Program-made: the position numbers and the translations under genes
DNA from: Bradyrhizobium sp. CCBAU 53338
GTDB taxonomy: Bacteria; Pseudomonadota; Alphaproteobacteria; Rhizobiales; Xanthobacteraceae
Direction of reading: 5' to 3'
Length of the DNA: 64,000 nucleotides
NCBI RefSeq assembly: GCF_015291665.1
Contig: NZ_CP030048.1
Span: 5,270,001 to 5,334,000, forward strand
The notes under the pieces: model-generated
What the model was told of the DNA's origin: nothing
The model's database searches: none
What the model saw: the letters and a program-made list of their open reading frames with translations, nothing else
Shown: positions 27,248 through 35,965 of the stretch, piece by piece
How the letters are laid out: the number at the start of each line of letters is the position of its first letter
How positions within the stretch are numbered: the first letter of the stretch is position 1

Positions 27248-28063
27248 CTAAATCACGGCCATGTTCCTGTTCTTCAGATCCGTCACCAGCATCAGGCCAG
27301 GCGAATGCGTGATTGCGAACGGCACCTTGGCGGCGTTGATCACCGATTGCGGCGTCACGCCGCAGGCCCAGAACACCGGGATCTCGTCGTCGGCGACAGA
27401 TACGGGATCACCATAGTCAGGCTTGGCGATGTCCTTGATGCCGATCAGATGGGGATGGCCCAGATGCACGGGCGCGCCGTGCACGGCCGGATAGCGCGAG
27501 GTGATCTGCACCGCGCGGATCGCGTCAGCCGGCTTGAACGGGCGCATCGAGACGACCATCGGCCCCGCGAACGGACCTGACACGCCGCAAGCAATATTGG
27601 TGCGATACATCGGCACGCGCACATTCTCCTCGATGTGACGGATCGGCATGCCCTCGTCGAGCAGCGCCTCCTCGAACGAGAACGAGCAGCCGAGCACGAA
27701 GGTCACGAGATCGTCGCGCCAGTAGCCGGTGACGTCGGTCGGCTCGTCCACGACTTCGCCGTCGCGCCAGACACGGTAGCGCGGCACGTCCGTACGGATG
27801 TCGAGATCGGCGCCGAGCGCAGGGATGTGCGGGCTGCCGACGTCGGACATGCCGATGATCGGACACGGCTTTGGATTGAGCTGGCAGAAGCGGTGGAAGG
27901 CGCCGGCATATTCGGCCGGCAGGATCGCCAGATTGCCCTGGACGAAGCCGGGGGCGATCCCCGCGGTCGAGCCGACCTCACCACCGCGATAGGCGAGCCG
28001 CGCCTGGAGGCTCGGAAGCGTGTCGGGCGTTTCAGTTTGCTGCGCTGCCACCAAAACAGTCAT
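27248..28063 (-). CDS. DUF1445 family hydro-lyase / D-glutamate cyclase-like protein
   Basis: 271-residue member of the DUF1445 (UPF0317, putative hydro-lyase) family, whose mammalian relative is D-glutamate cyclase (5-oxo-D-proline hydrolysis). Conserved blocks seen are [48 protein letters not shown] and a C-terminal [14 protein letters not shown]. The ATG at 28063 is chosen because similarity begins there. It is divergent from the LysR gene with a 119-base shared regulatory gap and is first in line before the Liv-type importer. It probably acts on a cyclic or dehydrating amino/hydroxy-acid substrate. Confidence 0.88.
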   Translation of the reverse strand: MTVLVAAQQTETPDTLPSLQARLAYRGGEVGSTAGIAPGFVQGNLAILPAEYAGAFHRFCQLNPKPCPIIGMSDVGSPHIPALGADLDIRTDVPRYRVWRDGEVVDEPTDVTGYWRDDLVTFVLGCSFSFEEALLDEGMPIRHIEENVRVPMYRTNIACGVSGPFAGPMVVSMRPFKPADAIRAVQITSRYPAVHGAPVHLGHPHLIGIKDIAKPDYGDPVSVADDEIPVFWACGVTPQSVINAAKVPFAITHSPGLMLVTDLKNRNMAVI

Positions 28064-28145
28064 GCGATCGACCTGCCTATAAACTCGACAAAGACAGCCA
28101 ACACCAAGCGTGCTATAAAGTCTAATCTTCCTTTCTAATCGATAT

Positions 28146-28164
28146 CGATAAATCTGATTTATCG
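28146..28164. promoter_or_regulatory. candidate LysR operator (perfect palindrome)
   Basis: CGATAAAT, three bases, ATTTATCG: a perfect 8-bp dyad in the divergent gap, ending 18 bases before the LysR start codon. Its AT-richness and T-N11-A style symmetry fit a LysR recognition site controlling both directions. Confidence 0.55.
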
Positions 28165-28182
28165 TTTGGGAAAATCCTTCCA

Positions 28183-29100
28183 ATGCTGGACTTCAGGTCG
28201 ATCGAAACCTTCCTCTGGGTTGTGAAGCTCGGCAGCTTCCGGGGGGCTGCGGCACGGCTCAATACGACCCAGCCAGCGATCTCCCAGCGCATCGCCCAGC
28301 TCGAACGCGAGATGGGCGTGAAGCTCCTGAACCGCGATCATCGCGTGGCCTCGCCGACCCCGAGCGGGCGGCAGATGATGGTCTACGCCGAGAAGCTGAT
28401 TGGCCTGCGGGCCCAGATGATGGCCGAGATCGGCGACCGCTCCGCAATGCGCGGCGTAATGCGGCTCGGCGTCGCCGAGACCATCGTGCACACCTGGCTC
28501 CCGCGGTTGGTGAAGAGCGTCAACGAGATCTATCCGAATCTGTCGCTGGAGATCGAGGTCGACATCACACCGAATCTCACCGCGCGCCTGCTCGCACAGG
28601 AGATCGAGCTTGCATTCGTGGTCGGACCGCTGTCGGCCTCGGGCGTGCACAACCGCAAGCTCGCTGACTATCCGATCGGCTTTCTCGCAAGTCCATCACT
28701 CGGGCTCGGTCATGGCCCGGTGACTTCAGCCGACATCGCGCGGTTTCCGATCATCACCTTCCCACGCAAGACCAGGCCCTACGAGGTTGTGCGCGAAGTG
28801 TTCGACCGGCCGGAGCTGCCGCCGATCCGCCTCCATGCGTCGGCTTCGCTCGCGACCGTCATCCACATGGCAATCGAAGGCCTCGGCATCGCCGTGATCC
28901 CCGACGCCATCGTCGAGAACGAGCTCGCCGACGGCCGGCTGCAATTGCTCGACACTGATCTGGCGATCGCACCGCTGACATTCACGGCGAGCTGGCTCGC
29001 CTCGCCCGACGTCGTCGCGGTGCAGCGCGTCGCCGAGCTTGCCTGTCAGATTGCGCAGTGCAGCCTCGCGGTTGACGCGCCCGTCCCGGCGCGTCATTGA
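28183..29100 (+). CDS. LysR family transcriptional regulator
   Basis: 305-residue LysR-type regulator with an N-terminal winged helix-turn-helix ([20 protein letters not shown], about residues 18-37) and a C-terminal periplasmic-binding-like effector domain. It is divergent from the DUF1445-Liv operon and is followed closely by the carbamoylase-like gene, so it probably controls both. A perfect palindrome lies just upstream, suggesting autoregulation. The effector is unknown. Confidence 0.95.
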   Translation: MLDFRSIETFLWVVKLGSFRGAAARLNTTQPAISQRIAQLEREMGVKLLNRDHRVASPTPSGRQMMVYAEKLIGLRAQMMAEIGDRSAMRGVMRLGVAETIVHTWLPRLVKSVNEIYPNLSLEIEVDITPNLTARLLAQEIELAFVVGPLSASGVHNRKLADYPIGFLASPSLGLGHGPVTSADIARFPIITFPRKTRPYEVVREVFDRPELPPIRLHASASLATVIHMAIEGLGIAVIPDAIVENELADGRLQLLDTDLAIAPLTFTASWLASPDVVAVQRVAELACQIAQCSLAVDAPVPARH

Positions 29101-29133
29101 AAAAGGCGCCGGACAACACGAGAGATCGAACGC

Positions 29134-30384
29134 ATGAGCCGAGCCGCGACCAACCTGCAAATCGATTCCGCCCGCCTCTGGGGATCCATCCACGAGACCG
29201 CGAAATTCGGCGGGACAGCCAAAGGCGGTGTGCGGCGGCTGACGCTGAGCAGCGAAGACAAGCAGGTGCGCGACTGGTTCCGGAAAGGCTGTGAGGACGC
29301 CGGGCTCGAGGTTCACACCGATGCGCTCGGCTCGCAGTTCGGGCTGCGCAAGGGCCGCGACATGTCGAAGCTGCCCGTCGGCATCGGCTCGCATCTCGAC
29401 ACCCAGCCGACCGGCGGCAAGTATGACGGCATTCTGGGAACGCTCGGCGCGCTGGAAGTCATCCGCACGCTGAACGACGCCGGCATCGAGACCGAGGCGC
29501 CGATCTGCGTCGTCAACTGGACCAACGAGGAAGGCTCGCGTTTTGCGCCGGCCATGATGGCGTCCGCCGCCTACGTCGGCGATTTCACCACCGACGACAT
29601 TCTCTCACGCAAGGACATCGACGGGACCACGGTCGGCCAGGCGCTCGACAGCATCGGCTATCGCGGCGACAAGCCGGTCGGCTTTCAGAAGCTCGGCTGC
29701 TTCGTCGAGTTGCACATCGAGCAGGGCCCGATCCTCGAAGCTGAAGGCAAAACCATCGGCGTGGTCGATTCCGGCCAGGGCGTGCTGTGGTACGACGGAA
29801 AGATTTCCGGTTTCGAGAGCCATGCGGGCTCGACCCCGATGCCGCTGCGGCGCGATGCGCTGGCGACGCTCTCCGAGATCGTGCTGGCGATGGAGGCCAT
29901 CGCGAAGAAACACGGGCCGAACGCGGTCGGCACCATCGGCGAGGCCGTGATCGCCAATCCCTCGCGCAACGTCATTCCCGGCGAGGTCGCCTTCACGATG
30001 GATTGCCGCAGCGCCGATGGCGCGATCATGGATGCGCTAGATCGTGATTTGCGCGCCGCGATTAGCGAGATCGCGGCCCGTCGCAAGGTCGATGTGAAAA
30101 TTGACCTCGTCTGGCGCAAGCCGCCAACGCATTTCGATCCCAAGCTGATCGCAGCCGTCGAGAATGCCGCGAAGACGCTCGGTTATTCCTCGCGTCGCAT
30201 CACCTCCGGCGCCGGTCACGACGCCTGCAACCTCAACACGGTCATGCCCGCGGCGATGGTGTTCGTGCCCTGCAAGGACGGCATCAGCCATAACGAGCTG
30301 GAAGATGCGACGCAACCCGACTGCGCTGCAGGCACCAACGTGCTGATGCACACCGTGCTGGCGATCGCCGGCGTCGCTTCCTGA
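29134..30384 (+). CDS. M20-family Zn amidohydrolase (N-carbamoyl-amino acid hydrolase / beta-ureidopropionase-like)
   Basis: 416-residue dinuclear-zinc hydrolase that releases ammonia and CO2 from an N-carbamoyl amino acid. Metal-ligand motifs are GSHLDTQPTGGKYDGILG (near residue 87), NEEGSRFAPAM (near 130), ELHIEQGPILE (near 192) and GAGHDACNL near the end. The TQPxGGKYDG form resembles beta-ureidopropionase of the Pyd3 type more than allantoate amidohydrolase, but N-carbamoyl-L-amino acid hydrolases also fit. It lies 33 bases after lysR and 12 bases before the 2-hydroxyacid dehydrogenase. Confidence 0.9.
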   Translation: MSRAATNLQIDSARLWGSIHETAKFGGTAKGGVRRLTLSSEDKQVRDWFRKGCEDAGLEVHTDALGSQFGLRKGRDMSKLPVGIGSHLDTQPTGGKYDGILGTLGALEVIRTLNDAGIETEAPICVVNWTNEEGSRFAPAMMASAAYVGDFTTDDILSRKDIDGTTVGQALDSIGYRGDKPVGFQKLGCFVELHIEQGPILEAEGKTIGVVDSGQGVLWYDGKISGFESHAGSTPMPLRRDALATLSEIVLAMEAIAKKHGPNAVGTIGEAVIANPSRNVIPGEVAFTMDCRSADGAIMDALDRDLRAAISEIAARRKVDVKIDLVWRKPPTHFDPKLIAAVENAAKTLGYSSRRITSGAGHDACNLNTVMPAAMVFVPCKDGISHNELEDATQPDCAAGTNVLMHTVLAIAGVAS

Positions 30385-30396
30385 TCGGAGATAGAC

Positions 30397-31308
30397 ATGC
30401 GTGGAGTATTCGTCGACGCCAACGAGGCGCTTGCCCTGATTATGGAGCGGCTGGAAAAGCCCGGCGATCCCAAGGTACGGATCCACAGGGATCCTGACAT
30501 CAAGCCCGAGCAATACCCTGAAATCCTCGACGGCGCGGAGATCGCCATCGTCGACCACACGGCGCTTCCGACCGAAGTGGCGAAGAAGTGCGCAGGATTG
30601 AAGCACGTCGTTTTCCTCGGCACGGGCGCGCGCAGCTACATGAACCCGGAGGAACTCGCCGAGCTCGGCATTTCCGTGCATCTGATCAAGGGCTATGGCG
30701 ACACGGCGGTCGCGGAATCCGCGATCGCGCTGATGTGGGCCTCGGCCCGCGTCATAGCGATGATGGACCGCGAGATGCGCGCCGGGAACTGGCTGCGCGA
30801 GGATGGCATGCAACTCACCGGCAAGACCCTCGGCCTGATCGGATTCGGCGGCATAGCCGCGGAGGTCGCGCGCATCGCGTCCGGCAGCGGCATTAGGGTG
30901 ATCGCCTGGAACCGCTCGCCGAAGAGCCGTCCGGGCGTTGAGTTCACCGATCTCGATACGCTGCTGGCGAAGAGCGATGTCGTATCGCTGCACCTGCTGC
31001 TCAACGACGAAACGCGCGGCATGATCACGCGCGAGAAGATCGGCCAGATGAAACCGGGCGTCGTCCTCATCAACACCGCGCGCGGCGCCATCGTCGACGA
31101 GCAGGCCATGATCGATGCGCTGAAGTCGGGCCATATCCGTCATGCCGGCCTCGACGTCTTCAACATCGAGCCGCTGCCGGCGGACCATCCGCTGACCAGG
31201 ATTCCGAACGTGACGCTGTCGGCACATTCCGCCTTCCGTACGCCGGAAGCCAGTGAAAACCTGATTGAGGCGGCATGGGTCCATTGCCGCCGGATCGTGA
31301 AAGGATAA
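30397..31308 (+). CDS. D-isomer-specific 2-hydroxyacid dehydrogenase
   Basis: 303-residue NAD(P)-dependent dehydrogenase interconverting a D-2-hydroxyacid and a 2-oxoacid. The Rossmann motif GLIGFGGIA is near residue 145, the catalytic Arg is in NTARGAIVDE, the acid is in DVFNIEPLPADHPL and the catalytic His is in SAHSAFRTPEA. It is shorter than phosphoglycerate dehydrogenase and has no ACT domain. It is co-directional with the carbamoylase and with the following Ldh2-type dehydrogenase (11-base gap), so these act in one operon. Confidence 0.92.
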   Translation: MRGVFVDANEALALIMERLEKPGDPKVRIHRDPDIKPEQYPEILDGAEIAIVDHTALPTEVAKKCAGLKHVVFLGTGARSYMNPEELAELGISVHLIKGYGDTAVAESAIALMWASARVIAMMDREMRAGNWLREDGMQLTGKTLGLIGFGGIAAEVARIASGSGIRVIAWNRSPKSRPGVEFTDLDTLLAKSDVVSLHLLLNDETRGMITREKIGQMKPGVVLINTARGAIVDEQAMIDALKSGHIRHAGLDVFNIEPLPADHPLTRIPNVTLSAHSAFRTPEASENLIEAAWVHCRRIVKG

Positions 31309-31319
31309 GAGCAACAACA

Positions 31320-32393
31320 ATGGCCGACTATCGCAACATCAAGGCAGAGCCGCTCACCAACGCCATCCGCGCCATTGTCAGGGCCGGCGGCTCCTCGGAC
31401 CGAGAGGCAGAGCTCGTGTCCACCAATCTCGTGGAGGCCAATCTCAAAGGGCATGACTCCCACGGAGTCGGCATGATCCCGCGCTATGTCCAGAGCGTCA
31501 TCAACGGCGGCCTCGCCGTGAACGCGCACGTCAAGACCGTGCTCGACACCGGCCCGCTTCTGACCCTCGACGGCCTCACCGGCTACGGCCAGGTGATTGG
31601 CCATGAAGCGATGGAGCTTGCGGCAGCGCGCGCCAAGCAAAACGGCGTGTGCCTCGTCGGTCTCTCCAACGCGCACCACATCGGCCGCATCGGCCACTGG
31701 GCCGAGCAGTGCATCGACCACGGGCTGGTCTCGATCCACTTCGTCAACGTGATCTCGCGCCCGATCGTGGCGCCGTGGGGCGGCAGCGATGCACGTCACG
31801 GCACCAACCCGTTCTGCGTCGGCATTCCGCGCCGGGGCAAGGACCCCATCGTGCTCGACTTCGCCACCAGCAGGATCGCGCAGGGCAAGACCCGCGTCGC
31901 CCACAACAAGGGCGTCCAGCTCGAACCCGGCACCATCATCGACAACGAGGGCAAGCCGACCACCAACCCTCGCTACACCGTGATCCCGCCGCACGGCGCC
32001 ATCCTGCCGTTCGGCGAGCACAAGGGTTCGGGGCTCGCGCTGGTATGCGAGATCCTCGGCGGCGCGCTGTCCGGCGGACAAGTGGTCAAGGGCCCGTCGG
32101 ACGGCAAGTACAACGTCCTCAACGGCATGCTCTCGATCGTCATCGATCCAGGCAAGCTCGGCACCGGCGAAAACCTGGCGCGCGAAGTCGAAAGCTTCGT
32201 CGCCTGGCACACCGGCTCGCCGCCCGCTCCCGGCGTCGACAAGGTGAAGATCGCCGGCGAGCCCGAGCGCGAGACCAAGAAGAAACGTCTCGCCGAAGGC
32301 ATTCCGGTCGATCCGACCACCTGGCAGGAAATTGTCGAGGCCGGGAAGAAGTTCGGGCTGGATCAGGCGACGATCGAGCAGATCGTCGGATAA
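31320..32393 (+). CDS. malate/L-lactate dehydrogenase family oxidoreductase (Ldh2/AllD-like)
   Basis: 357-residue NAD(P)-dependent dehydrogenase of the Ldh2 family, which includes ureidoglycolate (AllD), sulfolactate, 2,3-diketogulonate and delta1-piperideine-2-carboxylate reductases. The motif GHDSHGVGMIPRYVQ near residue 43, with the catalytic His, and NAHHIGRIGHW near 117 are clear. The ATG at 31320 follows a purine-rich AAGGATAAGAG, 11 bases after the previous stop. Last gene of the LysR-side operon; a strong hairpin follows. Confidence 0.9.
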   Translation: MADYRNIKAEPLTNAIRAIVRAGGSSDREAELVSTNLVEANLKGHDSHGVGMIPRYVQSVINGGLAVNAHVKTVLDTGPLLTLDGLTGYGQVIGHEAMELAAARAKQNGVCLVGLSNAHHIGRIGHWAEQCIDHGLVSIHFVNVISRPIVAPWGGSDARHGTNPFCVGIPRRGKDPIVLDFATSRIAQGKTRVAHNKGVQLEPGTIIDNEGKPTTNPRYTVIPPHGAILPFGEHKGSGLALVCEILGGALSGGQVVKGPSDGKYNVLNGMLSIVIDPGKLGTGENLAREVESFVAWHTGSPPAPGVDKVKIAGEPERETKKKRLAEGIPVDPTTWQEIVEAGKKFGLDQATIEQIVG

Positions 32394-32402
32394 GCCGTCA
32401 TC

Positions 32403-32432
32403 ACGTCGTCCCGGCGAAGACCGGGACGACGT
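32403..32432. terminator. 12-bp stem hairpin between convergent genes
   Basis: ACGTCGTCCCGG and CCGGGACGACGT flank a 6-base loop in the 57-base gap between the Ldh2-type gene and ttuC. It lacks a T-run but is well placed to end transcripts from both sides; it also resembles dispersed palindromes. Confidence 0.6.
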
Positions 32433-32450
32433 CTTCTGTAGAAGATCGCC

Positions 32451-33524
32451 TTAGTCCACCATATCCGCGACGGCCTTGCCGCAAGCCGTCGTGTCGGCGT
32501 TGCCGCCGAGATCCTTGGTGCGCAGCGTGCGCTCGGCCAGCGTACGCTCGATCGCATCGACGATCGACTTGCCGGCGACCTTCTCGCCGAGATGATCGAG
32601 CATCATCGCGCCCGACCAGATCGCACCGATCGGGTTGGCTATGCCCTGCCCCGCGATGTCGGGTGCCGAACCATGCACGGGCTCGAACACCGAGGGGAAA
32701 TCGCCCTCAGGATTGATGTTGCCCGACGGCGCAATGCCGATCGTGCCGGTGCAGGCCGGACCGAGATCGGAGAGGATGTCACCGAACAGGTTGGAGCCGA
32801 CGACGACGTCGAACCAGTCCGGATGCAGCACGAAGTTCGCGGTGAGAATGTCGATGTGGTACTTGTCCCACTTCACGCCCGGGAACTTCCTGGCCATCGC
32901 CTCCACGCGCTCGTCCCAATAAGGCATGGTGATGGAGATGCCGTTGGACTTGGTCGCCGACGTCAGATGCTTCTTCGGCCGCGACTGGGCGAGTTCGAAA
33001 GCGAACTTCAGGATGCGGTCGACGCCGGTGCGAGTCATCACCGTCTGCTGCGTCACGAACTCGCGGTCGGTATCCGGGAACATGCGGCCGCCGACGGAGG
33101 AATATTCGCCTTCGGTGTTCTCGCGCACCACCCAGAAATCGATATCGCCGGGCTTGCGATTGGCGAGCGGCGACGGCACGCCGGGCATCAGGCGCACCGG
33201 GCGCAAATTCACATATTGATCGAATTCGCGGCGGAATTTGATCAGCGAGCCCCACAGCGAGACGTGATCCGGAATTTTTGCCGGCCAGCCGACCGCGCCG
33301 AAATAGATCGCGTCGTGCTTGCCGATCTTCTCCTTCCAGTCGTCCGGCATCATCTGGCCGTGCTTCTCGTAATAGTCCCAGGACGAGAAGTCGAAATGAT
33401 CGAAATGCAGGGACACGCCGTGCTTCTTCGCGGCGGCCTCCAAAACGCGCAGGCCTTCGGGCATCACTTCCTTGCCGATGCCGTCGCCGGGAATGACTGC
33501 GATCCGGTATTGTTTCTTGCTCAT
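32451..33524 (-). CDS. ttuC: tartrate dehydrogenase/decarboxylase or D-malate dehydrogenase
   Basis: 357-residue beta-decarboxylating dehydrogenase of the isocitrate/isopropylmalate family. The N-terminal RIAVIPGDGIGKEVMPEG, the substrate/NAD block FWVVRENTEGEYSSVGG near residue 130, the metal site VVVGSNLFGDILSDLGP near 223 and PSVFEPVHGSAPDIAG are all present. The family fits TtuC/DmlA of the tartrate/D-malate class. The ATG at 33524 is firm by family; the frame runs open upstream through the opposite-strand SDR gene, which I regard as chance. It would oxidise a 2-hydroxy-dicarboxylate made or imported nearby. Confidence 0.9.
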   Translation of the reverse strand: MSKKQYRIAVIPGDGIGKEVMPEGLRVLEAAAKKHGVSLHFDHFDFSSWDYYEKHGQMMPDDWKEKIGKHDAIYFGAVGWPAKIPDHVSLWGSLIKFRREFDQYVNLRPVRLMPGVPSPLANRKPGDIDFWVVRENTEGEYSSVGGRMFPDTDREFVTQQTVMTRTGVDRILKFAFELAQSRPKKHLTSATKSNGISITMPYWDERVEAMARKFPGVKWDKYHIDILTANFVLHPDWFDVVVGSNLFGDILSDLGPACTGTIGIAPSGNINPEGDFPSVFEPVHGSAPDIAGQGIANPIGAIWSGAMMLDHLGEKVAGKSIVDAIERTLAERTLRTKDLGGNADTTACGKAVADMVD

Positions 33525-33567
33525 CGAGAACGTCCTTGGTTGGTCCGGCAGCCGCCGTCTTTTTGAC

Positions 33568-33617
33568 CGCACTGCAATGGACCAAAGTCGGCGGCAGTGC
33601 AACGCTGCACTGCAATG
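33568..33617. promoter_or_regulatory. triple repeat operator candidate between ttuC and SDR gene
   Basis: The core GCACTGCAA occurs twice in direct orientation (33569-33577 and 33607-33615), and once inverted as TTGCACTGC on the other strand (33594-33602). The inner pair forms the dyad GCAGTGCA-ACGC-TGCACTGC at 33594-33613. The position, in the 156-base divergent gap, suggests a regulator binding array. Confidence 0.5.
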
Positions 33618-33680
33618 TTGACCATGGCGCAGCCGGGCGCCTACTGATTTCATTCCGTTCCCATCCTGCGAGTACCTCTC

Positions 33681-34457
33681 ATGGATCTGCATCTGCGTGG
33701 CAAGCGCGTCCTGATTACGGGCGCGTCCAAGGGCATTGGCGCCGCCGCCGCCGAGGCGTTTGCCGAGGAAGGCGCAAACCTCCTGCTCGCCGCCCGCAGC
33801 GGCGATCAGCTCAAGGCGCTGGCCGACCGCCTGCGCTTGGCGCACCAGATCGATGCCGCGACGAGCATCGTCGACCTGCGCAAGGCGGAGGACATCGCGC
33901 GGCTCGCGAAGGAAGCCGCCGACATCGACGTGCTCGTGAACAATGCCGGCGATATCCCCGGCGGCTCGATCGACAAGATCGACGAAGCGACCTGGCGCCA
34001 CGCCTGGGAACTCAAGGTGTTCGGCTATATCAACCTCACGCGGCAGATCTATGCGCAGATGAAAGCCAAAGGCGGCGGCGTCATCGTCAACGACATCGGC
34101 GCGGCCGGCGAGAAATTCGACGCCAATTACATCTGCGGCAGCGCCGGCAATGCCGCACTGATGGCTTTCACCCGCGCGCTTGGCGGAAAAAGCCTCGCCG
34201 ACAACATCCGCGTGGTCGGCATCAATCCCGGCCCCGTCGGCACCGATCGTCACGTCACGCTGCTGAAGACGCGGGCAAAGCACCAGTTCGGCGACGAGAG
34301 CCGCTACAAGGAATTCCAGAAAGGCCTGCCGCTCGGCCGCCCCGCGCATGCGCGCGAGATCGGCGACCTCATGGCATTCCTGGCGTCCGATCGCGCCGGC
34401 TATACGTCCGGCGTGATCTACACGGTGGATGGCGGTATCGGCGCCGGGTGGGGTTAG
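33681..34457 (+). CDS. SDR family protein with altered catalytic motif
   Basis: 258 residues with a standard SDR fold: TGASKGIG at about residues 13-20, NNAG near 92, and a C-terminal SGVIYTVDGG. The active site departs from the classical form. The Tyr is present (NYICGSAGN near residue 154), but the Lys four residues later is Ser, and the catalytic Ser position reads NDIGAAGE. Other members of this subfamily have a similar YxxxS form, so it may be a stable variant rather than damage. It precedes the amidase on the same strand. Confidence 0.85.
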   Translation: MDLHLRGKRVLITGASKGIGAAAAEAFAEEGANLLLAARSGDQLKALADRLRLAHQIDAATSIVDLRKAEDIARLAKEAADIDVLVNNAGDIPGGSIDKIDEATWRHAWELKVFGYINLTRQIYAQMKAKGGGVIVNDIGAAGEKFDANYICGSAGNAALMAFTRALGGKSLADNIRVVGINPGPVGTDRHVTLLKTRAKHQFGDESRYKEFQKGLPLGRPAHAREIGDLMAFLASDRAGYTSGVIYTVDGGIGAGWG

Positions 34458-34503
34458 ATTTTTTCTATCAGAGCGAACCAAGCCTAGCTTAGGAGTAAGA
34501 TAG

Positions 34504-35922
34504 TTGTCTCAAGAGTTGATCCGCGAAACCGCCTGCACCGTCGTCGACAAGCTGCGCTCCGGCGACGTTTCTCCGCTTGAACTGCTCGATGTGGTGGAGA
34601 AGCGCGTCAGGGAGGTCGACGGCAAGGTCAACGCGCTGCCGACGCTGTGCTTCGATCGCGCGCGAACCCATGCAAAGGCCCTGATGCAGAAGCCTGCCGG
34701 TGCGCGCGGGCTGCTGGCGGGCTTGCCGCTGCCGATCAAGGATCTCACAGACGTCGCCGGCGTGCTGAACACGCAGGGCTCGCCAATATTCAAAGACAAC
34801 ATTTCCGCGACGTCCGACCTCATGGTCGAGAACCTCGAAGCCAACGGCGCGGTCGTCTACGCAAAATCCAACACGCCGGAATTCGGCGCCGGCGCCAACA
34901 CCTTCAACGAAGTCTTCGGCGCGACGCTCAATCCCTGGGATACGTCCAAATCGGCCGCGGGTTCATCGGGCGGTGCTGCGGTCGCGCTCGCAACGGGCAT
35001 GGCATGGCTCGCTCAGGGGTCCGACATGGGTGGATCGCTGCGCAGCCCCGCGGCCTTTTGCGGCGTCGTCGGAATGCGGCCGAGCATCGGCCGCGTCGCG
35101 CATACGCCCAAGTCAGGCATCGACCGCAATCTCGGCGTGGTCGGCCCGATGGCCCGCAACGTCGAGGACCTCGCGCTGCTGCTCGATGCGATGAGCGGCG
35201 ACTATGCCGACGATCCGCTGTCGTTGCCGGCACCGACAACCTCGTTCCTGTCTGCTGCTCAATCGGGCAAGAAGCCGAAGCGAGTTGCGTATTCGCCCGA
35301 TCTCGGCATCACGCCCGTCGATCCCGAGGTCAAGGCGATCACGCGCAAGGCCGCCGAACGTTTCGCCGAGGCCGGCGCCATCGTCGAGGAGGCGCATCCC
35401 GACTGGCGCGAGGCGCATGAATGCTTCCACGTGCTGCGCGCCTTCGACTTTGCGATCACCAAGGCCAATCTTCTCCGCACCAAGCGCGACCTTCTCAAGC
35501 CGGAGGTGATCTGGAACATCGAGGAGGGCCTCAAGCTCACCGTCGAGCAGCTCGCGCGCGCCGAGGCGCAGCGCGTCGGCATGACCGCGCGCGCGATCGA
35601 GTTCTTCAAGACGTATGATCTGCTGCTGACGCCAACGACGATCGTACCGCCCTTCCCGATCGAGCACCGCTATGTCGCCGAATGCGCGGGCAAAAAGTTC
35701 GAGAACTACGTCGAATGGCTCGGCATCGTCTACGCCATCACCCTCGCCTGCTGCCCGTCGCTGTCGTTGCCCTGCGGCTTCACGGCGTCGGGCCTGCCGG
35801 TCGGCATGCAGGTCGTCGGCGCGCCCCGCGCGGATGCGCAGGTCATCGCCGGCGCGAAGGTACTGGAGGACATTCTGGGCCTGCGCGGGCGGACGCCGAT
35901 TGATCCCAAGGTGAAGAAGTAA
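34504..35922 (+). CDS. amidase (amidase signature family)
   Basis: 472-residue amidase with the Ser-cisSer-Lys triad: Lys in PLPIKDLTDVAG (near residue 80), the cis-Ser in SAAGSSGGAAVA and the nucleophile Ser in GSDMGGSLRSPAAF (near 178). The start is a TTG at 34504 preceded by AGGAGT at 34491-34496 with seven bases between; there is no in-frame ATG before similarity begins (SQELIRETACTVVDKL). It would hydrolyse a carboxamide to acid plus ammonia; Glu-tRNA amidotransferase function is unlikely because no gatB/C is near. It ends facing the Aap-type permease genes. Confidence 0.92.
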   Translation: MSQELIRETACTVVDKLRSGDVSPLELLDVVEKRVREVDGKVNALPTLCFDRARTHAKALMQKPAGARGLLAGLPLPIKDLTDVAGVLNTQGSPIFKDNISATSDLMVENLEANGAVVYAKSNTPEFGAGANTFNEVFGATLNPWDTSKSAAGSSGGAAVALATGMAWLAQGSDMGGSLRSPAAFCGVVGMRPSIGRVAHTPKSGIDRNLGVVGPMARNVEDLALLLDAMSGDYADDPLSLPAPTTSFLSAAQSGKKPKRVAYSPDLGITPVDPEVKAITRKAAERFAEAGAIVEEAHPDWREAHECFHVLRAFDFAITKANLLRTKRDLLKPEVIWNIEEGLKLTVEQLARAEAQRVGMTARAIEFFKTYDLLLTPTTIVPPFPIEHRYVAECAGKKFENYVEWLGIVYAITLACCPSLSLPCGFTASGLPVGMQVVGAPRADAQVIAGAKVLEDILGLRGRTPIDPKVKK

Positions 35923-35933
35923 GGCTTCTGGTG

Positions 35934-35958
35934 TCCCGGACGCGGCGCGTCCGGGACT
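35934..35958. terminator. 11-bp stem hairpin between convergent amidase and permease genes
   Basis: GTCCCGGACGC pairs with GCGTCCGGGAC around a 3-base loop in the 43-base gap. It can serve both convergent transcripts and matches a common dispersed palindrome type. Confidence 0.65.
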
Positions 35959-35965
35959 TGGGCCC

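Noticed and set aside
32451..34481. A 676-codon frame that would fuse an extra N-terminal domain to tartrate dehydrogenase
   Set aside because: The extra part is the antisense of the SDR gene and has no domain similarity; the family start and length fit the ATG at 33524.
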